Positions 1 through 11,079 of a stretch of DNA of 64,000 nucleotides are shown piece by piece. The notes beneath the pieces are model-generated. The model was not told the origin of the DNA. It searched no databases and was given only the letters and a program-made list of their open reading frames with translations. Made by a program: the position numbers and the translations under genes. The DNA lies in the NCBI GenBank assembly GCA_009193035.1, contig SWDT01000050.1, positions 1 to 64,000 on the forward strand, written 5' to 3'. Source of the stretch: Halicephalobus mephisto (Eukaryota > Nematoda > Chromadorea > Rhabditida > Panagrolaimidae). Positions within the stretch are counted from its first letter, which is position 1. Each line of letters opens with the position of its first letter.

Positions 1-848
1 TGAAATAATTTGTTACAGATATATTCAATGCTAAAGAGACTCTTCTTCTGTTATACTGATTACATTAGATACTCCATAGATCGTGAAAAAAATACTTATG
101 AAGGAGATTTTTTCCAGAGATCTTAGTGAGAATGAAACAATGACTTCATTAATTAAATAACTGGTCTCTGATGCAAATCAACGGGCATTAGTGTAATTGT
201 ATAGATTCTACTGTTTTCACAAATGAGAAAAACAGTAATATTGTTGATAAGCTTCAGAAAACCACAAAATTTGTAATTATCACAGAAACTGATGATCAAG
301 CTGTTAAATTTGAATTCATTGATGTCTTCTGCTGGAGAGAGTCGAAACAAGGAAATATCATCAGTATTCGAGAGAAAGTGCCCTCAAAGTTATTCAGATG
401 ACTTGAGAAAGTTGGTTCGTATAAAATGTGGAGATTTTGTTAAAGGAAAGTGTGAGGGACAAATCTTTCTATTTTATTCCTGTGAAAAAAGAGTTTTAAT
501 TACAAACTGTTGACATGTCCTTAACGTTCAAAATCATAAAAAGAAAAGTTCCAAGAATTTGGCTAGACGAATCTCCTTGTCTTGACCGCAGCAAATGAAT
601 CAGATTTCCGTATTGAGGCATTTCCTGATTTTGAACTGAATGGTAAAAATCTTGCTTTCATTTTGCCTCGACTCCAAAAACATAACAACAGAAATGATGA
701 TAACAGAGCTGATCTACATAGAGATCTATCCAAAGAGAAAGATAATCTAGTCCGAATTATTCTAGAGAAAGTTCTGCAGACTCCTAATTTGAATGGGGAT
801 ACTGTAAAACTCATACAAGAGTATTTAAATAAAAATCGAGGAGATTAA
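1..848 (+). pseudogene. broken paralog of the cysteine-cluster gene at 37.5-39.3 kb
   Basis: Conceptual translation in shifting frames follows the intact-looking minus-strand gene at 37521-39308. Near 30-100 it reads LKRLFFCYTDYIRYS against LKKLYYCYLDYIQHA. Near 170-290 it reads INGH, a stop, then CIDS...NIVDKLQKT against TNGHWHGCIDS...IVQKLKAT. At 380-510 it reads CPQS.SDDLRK..RIKCGDFVKG against CPQSCSNDVRSWICTVCGDFVQG. At 720-848 a helical tail (VRIILEKVL...VKLIQEYLNKN) matches the other gene's downstream tail. Several stops (TAG near 124 and 200, TGA at 511) and frame changes interrupt it, and several cysteines of the cluster are lost. The left end runs off the window. The alignment was made by eye. 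Confidence 0.75.
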
Positions 849-1298
849 TTTTTGATCTACTTTGACCGAAATTTTGTTTAACTTTTGAATTACTCTTTCT
901 CAAAATGGATATTTATTTAGTGACATAGAAGTTTCTAATTAAAATTAAAGTATATTCTGTAAATGACAAAGTTCAGATATCAGTGGAAAAATACACTTTT
1001 TATCAACTTGTAAAAAGTTATGAAATGTTTGTACAAATTCTAAGCAGATAAAATATGAAGGATTTCCTTGGATTTATTTATGACTTTTATGTAGATGAAT
1101 TAAAAGTTCTGGTAGAGTTGTGGAATTATTGGGGAGATTTATTGTTAATTAAATTTGGATATTTCATCTCGTTTTGTTTGAAGGAAAAAGTTTAAAAAAA
1201 GAAATGGGTATTTTCCTACTTTCTCTCAGAGCTAATTATCCTCCCGTTCTGATCTGTTCTCTGATTATTTGAATCTACTCAATTTGTTGAAAAAAGAA
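849..1298. other. AT-rich spacer, nothing recognised
   Basis: No reading frame with coding character, RNA gene or clear repeat was seen between the pseudogene and the first 5S gene. Confidence 0.6.
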
Positions 1299-1416
1299 GC
1301 TAGGAGCACTGGAGATTCCCAGGACGTCTCCGATCCAAGTACTAATCGAGCCCTAGGGCGTTTCACTGGCCAGATCGAACGGGATGGCGTGCTTTCACCC
1401 TGGTTTGACCCCTAGC
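1299..1416 (-). rRNA. 5S rRNA gene, divergent copy
   Basis: On the minus strand this 118-nt stretch has the 5S core GCACGCCATCCCGTTCGATC and the Pol III internal control region around TAGTACTTGGATCGGAGACG, and is the same length as the copies at 32861 and 36182. Its ends read GCTAGG and CCTAGC and pair perfectly as helix I, although both arms differ from the GGTAGC/GCTACC arms of the other copies. The gene is followed on its own strand by a TTCTTTTTTC run, a good Pol III terminator. The 53-bp upstream block shared by the other two copies is absent. It may be a functional variant or a young pseudogene; the matched helix arms favour function. Confidence 0.85.
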
Positions 1417-2580
1417 GGAGGACAATACACGAAACAGGATTATTTCCTTTATTTAACTACTAATCAAACAATAAGATGAAATTTCAAAAAGCTTCCATAG
1501 GATAACTAATATTCCTATTACCTTTGAAGAAGTTTATATGCCGAATCTGATTTTCAAAAGTATGATTTTCCCACAAAGGCATTCAATTAAAATTTATTAT
1601 ATGATTGTTAATTCCTGTACCCTCAAGGGTAATTTGGAAATATTTTCGAGAGGCATGGGAAGGAAATGAACAGTGTAAAAAGTTAGAAAACTTAAACCCT
1701 TACTTTCTGCCCTCATTATTCTTCACAGATATTTCATACAGTAGAAATTGAGAGATTTAAAGCAATAAAAAATTTTGGTTCCTCAATTTATCTTTAAAAC
1801 TCACCCTACAGAAGTAAAATCAAGATTTGAATTAATGATAAATTTTTTGCTTTATTGAATGGTTTTTAAAAAGCGGAGACCTCTCGGTAATTAGAACAGT
1901 GTCTTGTGGATTTCGGAGTGCTGGATCGAATGATATATAACACATTTTGGGGGAAAATCAAGGAAGATGGACAAATCTCGGAGAATTGTTTTTTGCTGAT
2001 TTTTAGCAATCATATTTTCATGATTCTTTAGATAAAAAATCAACAAAAAACAATAATTTCGAGATTTGCCGAATTCCCTCGATTTTCTTACAAAACGCGT
2101 TATATATAGTTTATAAAATCATCACGTTGAACATGGATATAAATAATTATATAGTGACAAAGAATATTCTAAAATCATCTTTTTGCACAAATCCCTTGTG
2201 AATAAGATATTCCGAAATTTATTTAATCTTACCACAAACTATTTCAAGGGTGAAGTTCGATGTTTACCTTAAAATCAAGTAATCAAACCGCTGAAGGAGT
2301 TTCAATTCTAGATCTTTTGAGAGTTGAGTAAATTTAATTAAATAAACTAAGGTTGAAAGAGTTAGTTATTGTGAGAAACCATGGATTAGAGAAAGGTAAG
2401 CAAATGATTAGGAGAGAAAGGCTCTCTTGATGGAAATAAGACAGTCAAATCACCAGTTTGTTCCTCTGTGACTCTCATCTCTGGTTCTTCTGTCTTTCTC
2501 GTAACTGTCCAGATCTAGTTCTGCTCAGCTAACCAAATTTACTCAACTCCGAAAAGATTGGGGATCAAAACACTATCCCT
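1417..2580. other. spacer upstream of the SL RNA gene
   Basis: AT-rich and without coding frames. The 150 bp before 2581 are less AT-rich (segments near 2455-2530) and should contain the snRNA-type promoter of the SL RNA gene, but I could not assign a proximal sequence element with confidence. Confidence 0.5.
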
Positions 2581-2680
2581 GGTTTAATTACCCGATTTTG
2601 AGGTAACAATTGAATTTCGCTCCGGGAAAGTCTTGTGGCGAGGATAATTAAATTTTGGAATGCTTTCATGAAAGAATGCA
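2581..2680 (+). ncRNA. spliced-leader (SL1-type) RNA gene
   Basis: The gene begins with GGTTTAATTACCC and ends its 22-nt mini-exon with TTTTGAG at 2602, directly followed by the GT donor at 2603. The mini-exon differs from canonical SL1 at leader positions 14 (A to G) and 16 (G to T). TTACC and GGTAA still form stem I across the splice donor, so both changes fall in the loop. A second stem (TCGC/GCGA) lies near 2617-2643. The Sm-binding site AATTTTGGAA is at 2651-2660 and is followed by a terminal hairpin (TGCTTTC..GAAAGAATGCA, 2661-2680). The product would be the snRNP donor for trans-splicing of pre-mRNAs. The exact 3' end is inferred from the hairpin. Confidence 0.9.
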
Positions 2681-5237
2681 TACAAGTTTGAGAAATAACA
2701 TCTGGTGGAGTATTTTTATTTATTACATCGATTTATATTGATCTAGTTTTTGAATCATTTATGATCTACAACTTCATTTCTTCAAATTGAATATCTACAT
2801 TTATAAAAAAATGTTTTTACAAAATATTTTGTGTGGAAATTAATTCGAATCTTCAGTAACTACAGTATTCGGTAAAATTTTTATTATATATTTGTTTTTT
2901 TTTCTAATATCTACGTTGGATAAAGAACTGATTTCTGATTTATAAAGACAGTTATAATTTTCTGGTAAAAAACATTAATTAATAATATTTTTATATCTTA
3001 ATTTCTAATAGATAAAGAATTATTTTAAAACAAATGTGAGCCTGAATCCAAACGTCTACTTTGGAATGAAGACAGTAAAATTTTGACCGGTTCCGAGGAG
3101 ATTTTTAAACATATCAGACAGGGATCAAGAATTTAAAAATAAACATGATTATTTTTTCAGTTTATTTTTGTTGAATAATTGAGTAATGCAACTTCGAAAA
3201 TAAACAATATGAAAATGAATACTGAAAAAATCAATTAACAAAGCGATTTTACAGAAAATTTGGAATTTTTTATTTCTACAAAATGCAATTTTTGTATTTT
3301 TTTCTTTTGTTGAGAAACTTCAAATCTTACTCATTTCTTTTTTAGAAACTTTTTCATATAATTTTAGCTAATTGAAATTATTTTAAATTTATTAATACAG
3401 ATATGTGAAAAATATGGTTGTGAAATATTTCAAACATCATCAACAGCGTTTTTCTATCTTTTTCAGAGAAATTTAAAACGATTTGAACAGGATACTCTTC
3501 TCTGAAGTAATCATCCCGACATTTTCGACTTTTTTCAATAACAATCCACTTTTTCAGCACTGTCACCAATCTTGATTTCGTTTTCAAAAGTTTCATATAT
3601 GAAATACATTTTTCGAGGATTTCTACGGAGAATTTTATCAACATTGTTTTCTTCGTTACTGAAATCAGAAAAATTTCAATCAATTAATATTTTTTTTCAA
3701 ATCCGTATTCAGCACAAATATTTTTTACATAAACTGCAAAAACTCCTAATTTACGATTAAATTTTGTTTTATTAAATTTCAAAAATGTCTTATTTTGAAA
3801 GTTGTGCAAATATTTATTTTTTTGTTCATCAACAATAAAAGCAACATCTAAATTTCTCGAGATGTTTGAAACAAAAAAAAGATCCAGTTTGAACAAATAT
3901 AAAAATTAAAAACAATTTTTTAAAAGTAATTTTAAAATTTCCAATATTGTGTTGATTTATTTAAAATTTCTTCATAGATCGAAGTTATAAGAAAAATTTG
4001 ATCAATATATGAACTTGAAAAAATATAAATTTTAATCAAAGTATTTTATTGAAACAAGTTGTATATCATTTTAAAATTCTTAAAATAAACAATCAGAATC
4101 GACATTTTTTGTAGAATCATCTTCTATAGTGAGATAATCTGTAAAATAAATAATTTGCGATATATGAAAAATTGAAATTTAGCGTGTTTTTTGCATTTTT
4201 TCCAAAATTTAATTAAATATTTGAAATTCTAGAAAATAATCAAAATTAATTTATTTATTTAAAATAGAAAACGAATATATTTGAAAATGGAACTCAAACA
4301 CGGATAATTTTTTTGTTGTTTATTTATGAGATTTTAAAGTTTTTTTTTCGATTTTTTCACTTTAGAAAGTTGTTCCTAAAATAAATACTTTTTCATTATT
4401 GTTATTTTCAGAACTATTGATAGTAAAATTAATGTACATTGCAATTTAAATAAAAATAAATAATTGAATGTAAATTGATATTTGAAGTTTATAAATATAC
4501 AAATAAAAATGATAAAAATAAAACTTGAAAATTGCGCCAAATTGCCATGTGACTATCCTTAAACTAGAGATTTTCAAAAATTTATGGATTTTAATACATA
4601 AAATTTAAGAAAATTAAATATGTCAAATTTGAAAAATTGAATATATAAAATTTAAAAAATCAAATATATAAAATATATAAAATTGAATGTATAAATTTTA
4701 AGAAATTGAATATATAAAATTGAATGTATAAGATTTTAAGAAATTGAATATATCTAATTTTAGATTCTTAAAACTTTCTGTTTAATTACAATATGAATTA
4801 TTACAATCGTGTTCTGAGATTACTATAATAGACAATAGAATCCTGAGTATCGAGTAATCATCTCTTGTTTACAAGTGACCGGTTTTGTGGACAGCACGTT
4901 GTCGACGCATGTCTCAACAATACTGGACATAGGGTGCATTTGATTTTGATTTTTGTGCTAATATTTACTAAGAATCTCCATCAGCAATTCTTGATACACA
5001 TATGTGACCGGTTAGAACACTTTCCTGCCCTCAACACCGTAAGAACCGGTTCTGCTTCCTGTCACTCGAGATGCACGCACGGAAGAAGGAGAAGGTGGAC
5101 ATCTCTGACTAGCCTCTCGTGTATTTGCGAGAGCTGGGACACTTTGAGTAAGCCTATCGGTTTCAGGAAAAAGTTCTTCACTCGATTTAAGAACTCTTTA
5201 AAGTCAAGATTTATTTTGTTCTTATTATTTTTCAGGC
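2681..5237. other. long AT-rich spacer
   Basis: No supported gene. Includes an AT-rich repeat at about 4610-4765. A GC-richer block at 4865-5180 precedes the astacin gene and may be its promoter or 5' outron; its open frame lacks coding character. The stretch ends in a TTATTTTTCAG acceptor just before the astacin start. Confidence 0.5.
4610..4765. repeat. short AT-rich tandem repeat
   Basis: Degenerate units of TTAAGAAATTGAATATATAA and AAATTGAATGTATAA types recur about four times, with unit length of roughly 35-45 bp and several variants. Confidence 0.6.
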
Positions 5238-6890
5238 ATGTTGTTCAAAATTTGTTTTATTATTTCAATTTTTATCAATTTCATCGATACTGAAGAAAAC
5301 TATCATGAAAATTATTTGACGGATGTAGATTTTCTAAATGCCAGATTTGTCCCGACGAACATTCCATTAAAACCCAGACTTCGTGATCAAAGGTTTTATT
5401 TAAAAGTTGGTCTTGATTTTTTAAAAAGTAAACAAATCATGAAAAAAGAAAATTTCCAGAGAAATCGGAGAGGTTCAGTAGTGGCTTTTGAGACGGACAA
5501 ATGGCCTCAAGGAAGAGTACCATATGTTTTATCTTCTGCTTACAGTAAGTAAAAAACAAACTACAGTAAGAAATACTGTATTTAGCAACTAGTCAACGGG
5601 CTGTTTTCGCCAGAGCTATAGCTGCTTACAACGCCAAAACTTGCATCCGATTTGTCCCAAAAACTGCTGCGGATAAAGATTACATTGTGATTTCGAAACT
5701 TGACGGATGTTATGCAGATTTCGCCAGAGTAGGAGGAAAACAACAAGTATCACTTTCAGACGAATGTGTAGATTACCCTACTGTTATTCATGAACTGATG
5801 CATGTGATCGGATTCATCCACGAACATCAACGTGACGATAGGGATGGATACGTCAGAATTGTCTGGGAAAATATCATCAACGGTAAATTTCACAGTTAAA
5901 TTTGAATTTCGTACAAGCTTCTAAGATCTGTCTGGATAGATGAGAGATTCTGAAGTCTCGAGAAACTTCAAAACTTTTTGCAGTCTTCCAGAATCTCCTA
6001 GAAGATTCTGAAGTCTTTGAAGACAAAAAATTGAAAAGCTTTAAAAATTTGATAGGAAATTTTGGAAACCCATGAATTCATAGAAATCTTCAGAATCCAA
6101 TGGAAGATTCTGCAAACTTAGAGAATCTCCTAGTAAAACTCCTAAAATTTTAAAGAATATCATAAAAATTTTAAGTTTTTCAAAATTTTATTAGAATTTT
6201 TGGAACGTATCAAAATCCAAATTCAAATTTCGAAATCAGCTAAAATAAAAAATAAATTCCTAAAAAATTTTAGAACTTCATGTTAAAAATAATTTTTTAA
6301 AAATTTTCGTTTTAAATTTTTATAAAAACGTGATTTTAAAATCAGCATTTAAATTGAAAATTTTAAAAAATTTTGAAATTCTTTTTGAAACAATTTTGTT
6401 TAAAAAATTATAATTTTTACAATAATGTAATTTTAAAATCAAAATCTGAAAAATTTTTCTCAAGATAATTTTAACACGAAATTTATCTTTAATTTTTAAT
6501 AATAAAATTTTAAAATTAAAATCTCAGAAAAAATTTCAAAGATTTTTGAAAATTTTTTTTCAAACAATTTTGTAATAAAATTTAATTTTGTGATTTTATG
6601 GATTTTTCCAGGTGCAAATGCTGATTTCGACAAACTGAGTTCAATTGGTCTTTCTAATTACGGTGAATCATATGATTATTTTAGCATCATGCATTACGAA
6701 AATACCGAAGGTATTTGTTGATTTTCTGACTCATTCTGAAAACGTAATTTCAGGAAGTAAAAACGGAAAAAGCACAATTGAAGCCAAAATTCCTTCTTAT
6801 ACTCCGTTGATGGGAAAATCGACGGATTTCACTCACGGTGATTTGAACAGAATTAATCGAGCTTATAATTGTCACATGTATTTTCAGTAA
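5238..6890 (+). CDS. astacin-family zinc metalloprotease (nas type)
   Basis: Four exons (5238-5544, 5586-5882, 6612-6710, 6754-6890) join in phase to about 279 aa. The first 17 residues are hydrophobic (signal peptide). A propeptide follows, ending near a basic RNRRG site, then the typical astacin start [11 protein letters not shown]. The zinc motif [19 protein letters not shown] starts at about residue 171 with all three histidines and the catalytic Glu, and the Met-turn SIMHYE is at about 226. The protein ends soon after the catalytic domain, with no EGF, CUB or ShKT module, so it is one of the short NAS enzymes. The ATG lies 2 nt after TTATTTTTCAG, a likely SL trans-splice acceptor at 5235. 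It should be secreted and digest proteins extracellularly or in the gut. Intron 2 (5883-6611) is long and repeat-rich. The individual nas number cannot be given. Confidence 0.92.
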
Positions 6891-7234
6891 AAAATAAGAA
6901 ATTTTCTTTGATCTCATTTTTTGTAGATTTAAAACGGTGTAGACATTTTTGAATAAATTTGTGATTTTTATTTTCGTTGAATTGTCAAGTGGAACCCAAT
7001 TAGGATTCTGACGTCTTTTGTTAATTCTGATGATATCCGTAGGCATGGATGACGAGGTTTAACAGGTTTAAACAATTTAAAAAGAACTGTACTTTTCAGA
7101 TATGCAGTGAAAGAAAGAGGAAGTTTTCTCCCTAAGCATGAAAACTAGGTTTTTGTCCTATTTACAAATTATAACCATGGTTTATCTTTTTCACAATGGT
7201 TAAAGACAAAAGGAGAAAGAAATTTCGCTTACGT
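6891..7234. other. astacin 3' flank
   Basis: An AATAAA-like signal (GAATAAATTTG) lies about 60 bp after the astacin stop and fits the 3' end. Nothing else was recognised before the MITE. Confidence 0.4.
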
Positions 7235-7549
7235 GACATTTCTGTCCTGAGCATTTGTTCCAATTTTAGAGATAAAGCTCTACAAAAAGCACTCATAATA
7301 CTGTAATAAAATCTATAGATTCTGAATCTAAATCAGAATCAATAATCAACCTTCAGAATTTAAGACTAAAAACTAATTCTGGATTCTAAGGATATTTCAA
7401 GTTTTATATAAAAACTTCGTTTAAAAAAAATAAAACTTTATCTAAAATGGCTTTTAAAACACTACATAAGAGGTGTAAGGTTATTTAAAATTATTTATTT
7501 TTAAATTAAAGTTGTAAAAATTGGAACAAATGCTTAAGATATGAATATC
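7235..7549. mobile_element. MITE, copy 1
   Basis: A 315-bp element, largely identical in sequence to 43040-43349. It is bounded by imperfect terminal inverted repeats: the left end GACATTTCTGTCCTGAGC is followed by ATTTGTTCCAATTTTAGAG, and the right end is the inverse complement, with AAAAATTGGAACAAATGCTT inside. It has no coding capacity. The 10-bp word GAAATTTCGC occurs on both sides, a few bases outside the inverted repeats, and could be a target duplication or chance. Confidence 0.85.
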
Positions 7550-8166
7550 CCATCACGGAAATTTCGCCCAGTTAATTGCCAACCAAACTGAGGTCTAATT
7601 CAAAACTGACTCTCGGCCTCTGAGTCTTCGATATATCAGTCTGCCGGACACCATGTTTGAGCTTGTGTGTAGATCACCTAACGACTTAAAGATCGCCCTC
7701 CATTCCTGCCAAAGTGGTAGTCATTTTTCTCTTATCAACTAATTCACAACATATTAGGAAACTATATCTGTTTCCTCCATAACTAAGGCAGAAAATACCA
7801 TTCCTAGTGTATTCTGCATTTGGATATTCGAAAAATAAAACATATTTGTTAATTAACAAATGGATAGTTTAGTAACTGTCGGCGTAGAAGACAGGATTTA
7901 ACCTATATAGAATGACAACTATTGTCCGGCCGATCAACAACGTCGAGTCAAAGAAAATCATACGTACTAAAACAATCGATACAACAAGAACCACTATCAG
8001 AAAGGTGAAGAGATCCTTCTAGACTAACATAACTTCTTTTAATGAGAATCATCCTATGTAATTAACGAGGAATTTCAATCAAAAGTATTCATCGTATAAG
8101 CATTCTCGATTTGTGAACGCCAAAGGAAGAATATTTAGAATTTAATCGACTGTCATATATGTTTAT
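7550..8166. other. spacer, nothing recognised
   Basis: Mixed base composition, slightly GC-richer at 7560-7720. No coding frame or RNA gene was recognised. Confidence 0.5.
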
Positions 8167-9452
8167 TTACAATGGACAAACTTTGGCCATTTCTGGGTAA
8201 GTCGCAGCCAGATCTTTCCTGAAGATCTTTCTAATAACATAGGGCTTCATTTTTTCCACCAGGGCTTTTATGAAAGATATCTTCAGCGGCTGCTCTTCCA
8301 GAATCCCTCGATGCATAGAGAACAGGTCAGAGACAACAGAGAAGGAAAAGTTCTTGAAACACAAGTGAAGGCCCTGGATTCATTTCCTGATTAGGGAATT
8401 AATGAAGAGACTCACAAGTTGAACATTGGTTCTGTACCGGTAAGGGAAGCGTTCATCGTGGAAGGGGACTCTCTCGTCCCCAACAAACTGGGGTTCCCAC
8501 TCCTCGTTTCTGTAAAGATCTCATCGACGACGCGTGTTTCTTGCTCGTGTTCCGGGGTTTCCAGCCATCTGTGTAGGTTCTGATATGGTGACCGACTGAG
8601 TAATAGCGCGCATGGAATTCCACTGCTTTTTTCTCTGCGATCAGCTGTTTGAGCTCTGCTTTGTTCCTCGGTATTGGAGCGGAGTGCTGCAGTTCGAATC
8701 GTCTGTACACAAGAACCGTTTTCTTTTTGCCTCTAAACACGTTGTTATAAGAATTAAATAAACCTACAAACTCGATCAGAATCCTCTTTGCCAGTTCATA
8801 CATCCTTGCTTCGAAATTTCTGACATAGAATTGCTCAATGTCGCCGCTGACGAATAGTGCTGTCCTCACTTCTTTCCTAGCAATGTTCCGGGCTACATTT
8901 ATCGGGTAGACTTCCACAATATCCCCAAAGTCCTTTATATCAGACAATGAAGCTCCCAAAATCGAATACATGTTTTCTGGGATGACGAAATTCTGGACAT
9001 GTTCGGAAATATCTGTTTTGAAAGAATAAATGAAGGGAAATTTGGCCGGAGTTTCTGAGCTCTGTCCCTTCCGGGGAAGACAAAGCCGAGAAAATCGACC
9101 TTAGATAAAGCTGGTTTTTCAGGACCTTTACAACGCTTTCCGACTGATTATGAGGAGAAGGAATGAAGACCGAGACTGATATTCCTCCTGTCCAGGTCGT
9201 CAGTTGGTCTTTCAGGTGGGACAAGTATCCAGAAGTCGCATGCAGAACTAAGGTGATGTGAGGTCCTTCTGAATACTCTTTTTGTGATTCCCAGTAGTTA
9301 TAAATGACACAGTACTTGTGGGAATACTCGACACTCGAGAAAGTTTTCAATGGTAGTGTATCGTAGTCTATATAAACAATCATGACGTTGAGCATTAATA
9401 GAATAACCCACACGACTACCAGGAACAACAGTAACCTAAATTTGTTGGACAT
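8167..9452 (-). pseudogene. GT49 / LARGE-B4GAT1-like glycosyltransferase, two frameshifts
   Basis: The start (ATG 9450-9452) encodes a type II membrane anchor (LLLFLVVVWVILLMLNVMIVY). Then come GT49 hallmarks: YPINVARNIARKEVRTALFV with the metal-site-like region SGDIEQFY, FEL.....P.NKAELKQLI and FHARYYSVGHH. A third segment reads WEPQFVGDERVPFHDERF, PYRYRTNVQL and, after a 42-nt intron (8374-8415), CFKNFSFSVVSDLFSMHRGI to the stop at 8167. The three segments lie in three frames; each change is +1 and sits near 8980-9010 and near 8515-8545, with no intron-like sequence to explain them. The enzyme would add a sugar in the Golgi lumen. Either the gene is decayed or the assembly has two indels; strong conservation outside the lesions suggests recent decay or error. 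Confidence 0.7.
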
Positions 9453-10525
9453 AATTCACAGCACATCCAACATGACTGTAGATAACCTCTTGGAATGCTA
9501 AAATATCTACTTTACAAGGGTATAAGTTTGGAGCGTTTAATCTAAACTCGGAAAGCAACCTAACTGAATTAATGTAATGCATGTTATTTTTTCAAACTAG
9601 ATAAATCGTCGGGTATTAATTTTACGCAACTCTACAACTTCTTAATATATATGATTTGTCTGGAAATGAAGTATTAATGCGTTATTGTGAACGCAGAATC
9701 AGTGAGATCTGAATGTTACTTTTTGTGAGAAAATATTCAATGAGATCTTTTAAATAAGTGATCAACCATGCCTTTGGCCTTTTGGAGGAAATCTGATGTC
9801 ATCCCCAAATATCCCTGGAGCGAAACTGCACAATAAAAGTTTTATATTTTCATCATTTCTTTCTGATTTTTTATAAATTTTTAGTTTTTGTTGGACAGTG
9901 AAGTTTTTTCAAATGCTTTCAGACAGTGTGAAAAAGTTCAGAAGACTTCAATCTAAGAGAAAAGTATGATTTCTGATACAAGTTGATCTTCTCTATTCAA
10001 AAATATTTTTTTAAAAATTTTCGGAGAACCTAGATTTCTTCGGATTCTGAACTTGATAAAGATCAAGTATGGTCAATATTACGTTTCGTGATTTTCCTTA
10101 ATTTTACAAAATTGAAGTGATTTTTTTGTGGAAAAGTTATTTTGAATCAATAATCAATTTTGTGGTGAAAGTTTAGTCACTTTATTAATAAATTTACTAT
10201 GAAAATCGTTGGTAAAGTCATCTTTACGGGGACAAGAAAAATTTCACGATTTATGGTAAAAGACTTTCACAGTTGGACCAAATTTGGACTTCAAAGCAGA
10301 ATGGAAAGAAATGCATTCCAATTGATGAATAAATTTTTATTTGATTTTCAGTTTTAAGCAGTTTGTCAGATTAATCAACTCTAGATCTCGTAATCCTCTG
10401 AAGATAATGATTTGAGTAATTCTTAGCCCTCATGGTTTTGTTGACGGAGTCGAAGGTAAAAGGACATAATAGAAAAGAAGAAAGAAGACCAATTAAATAC
10501 GTATTTTGCGTTTGCATAAAAAAGG
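9453..10525. other. spacer, nothing recognised
   Basis: AT-rich with no coding frames or RNA genes recognised. Confidence 0.5.
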
Positions 10526-10600
10526 AAAATTTGGACAAGAGATGTCCCGCAACGAAAAGAAGAAAATTTGGATAAGAGATGTCCCGCAACGAAAAGAAAA
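10526..10600. repeat. 35-bp direct duplication
   Basis: GGAAAATTTGGACAAGAGAT plus GTCCCGCAACGAAAAGAA is followed at once by a second, near-identical copy (GGATAAGAGATGTCCCGCAA...). This is a two-unit tandem duplication next to the transposase remnant. Confidence 0.7.
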
Positions 10601-10682
10601 AAACGCGGGCTGGAAAGTTTTTGTTTTTTATTGTTGTTATCAATTGTAAAAAGTTTTTTAATTTTGCAAGATATTGTGGAAA

Positions 10683-11079
10683 TCGCTATCTGGTCTCGGC
10701 TAATGTGACAGAAAGTACAATAAACTTCATAGAACTCTTCACAGTCTCATCCATTTTGAGATTTTTGAAAGCTGGAACGATCGTTGATGACGAAAAGTAC
10801 AGAGATATGCTAGCCCACTTTCCCTTTCTCAGGAAAGCCAAAGCAAAGAATCCTGGAGATCGCAGAGGAGGCTTTGTATTCCAACAAGACGGAATGATAC
10901 TGTACATCTCAACACTGGTCCTTCAGCTTCTTGATGGAATAAATATCAATTTTACCGGAAAGACCAATGATTACTTTGCAGTCCGTACCTCAATTTCTGT
11001 GATTACTGTCTCCAAGAATGGATACTCTAAAAACTCAAATAAGGTGGCACAAAGCATGATTATCTTCCAAAAGAAGTGA
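10683..11079 (+). pseudogene. decayed Tc1/mariner-type transposase fragment
   Basis: The frame contains AGTIVDDEKYRDML, GGFVFQQDGMILYISTLV and ISVITVSKNGYSKN. These align with the familiar transposase pattern of a G.....Y..ML helix, then FQQDGAP.H (second acidic residue of the DDE/D triad), then SPDI.P.DF..WGYLK. The second Asp is present. In the third block the SPD and D positions are replaced (TSISVITVSKNGY), so the catalytic triad is broken. The N-terminal DNA-binding part is absent and no terminal inverted repeats were seen. An old, inactive insertion of the IS630/Tc1/mariner superfamily, assigned from memory of the family pattern. Confidence 0.6.

Noticed and set aside
4865..5293. 142-codon plus-strand frame before the astacin gene
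   Set aside because: No homology or signal was seen, it overlaps the astacin start in another frame, and an intron-like TTTTTCAG lies inside it; it is more likely outron or promoter.
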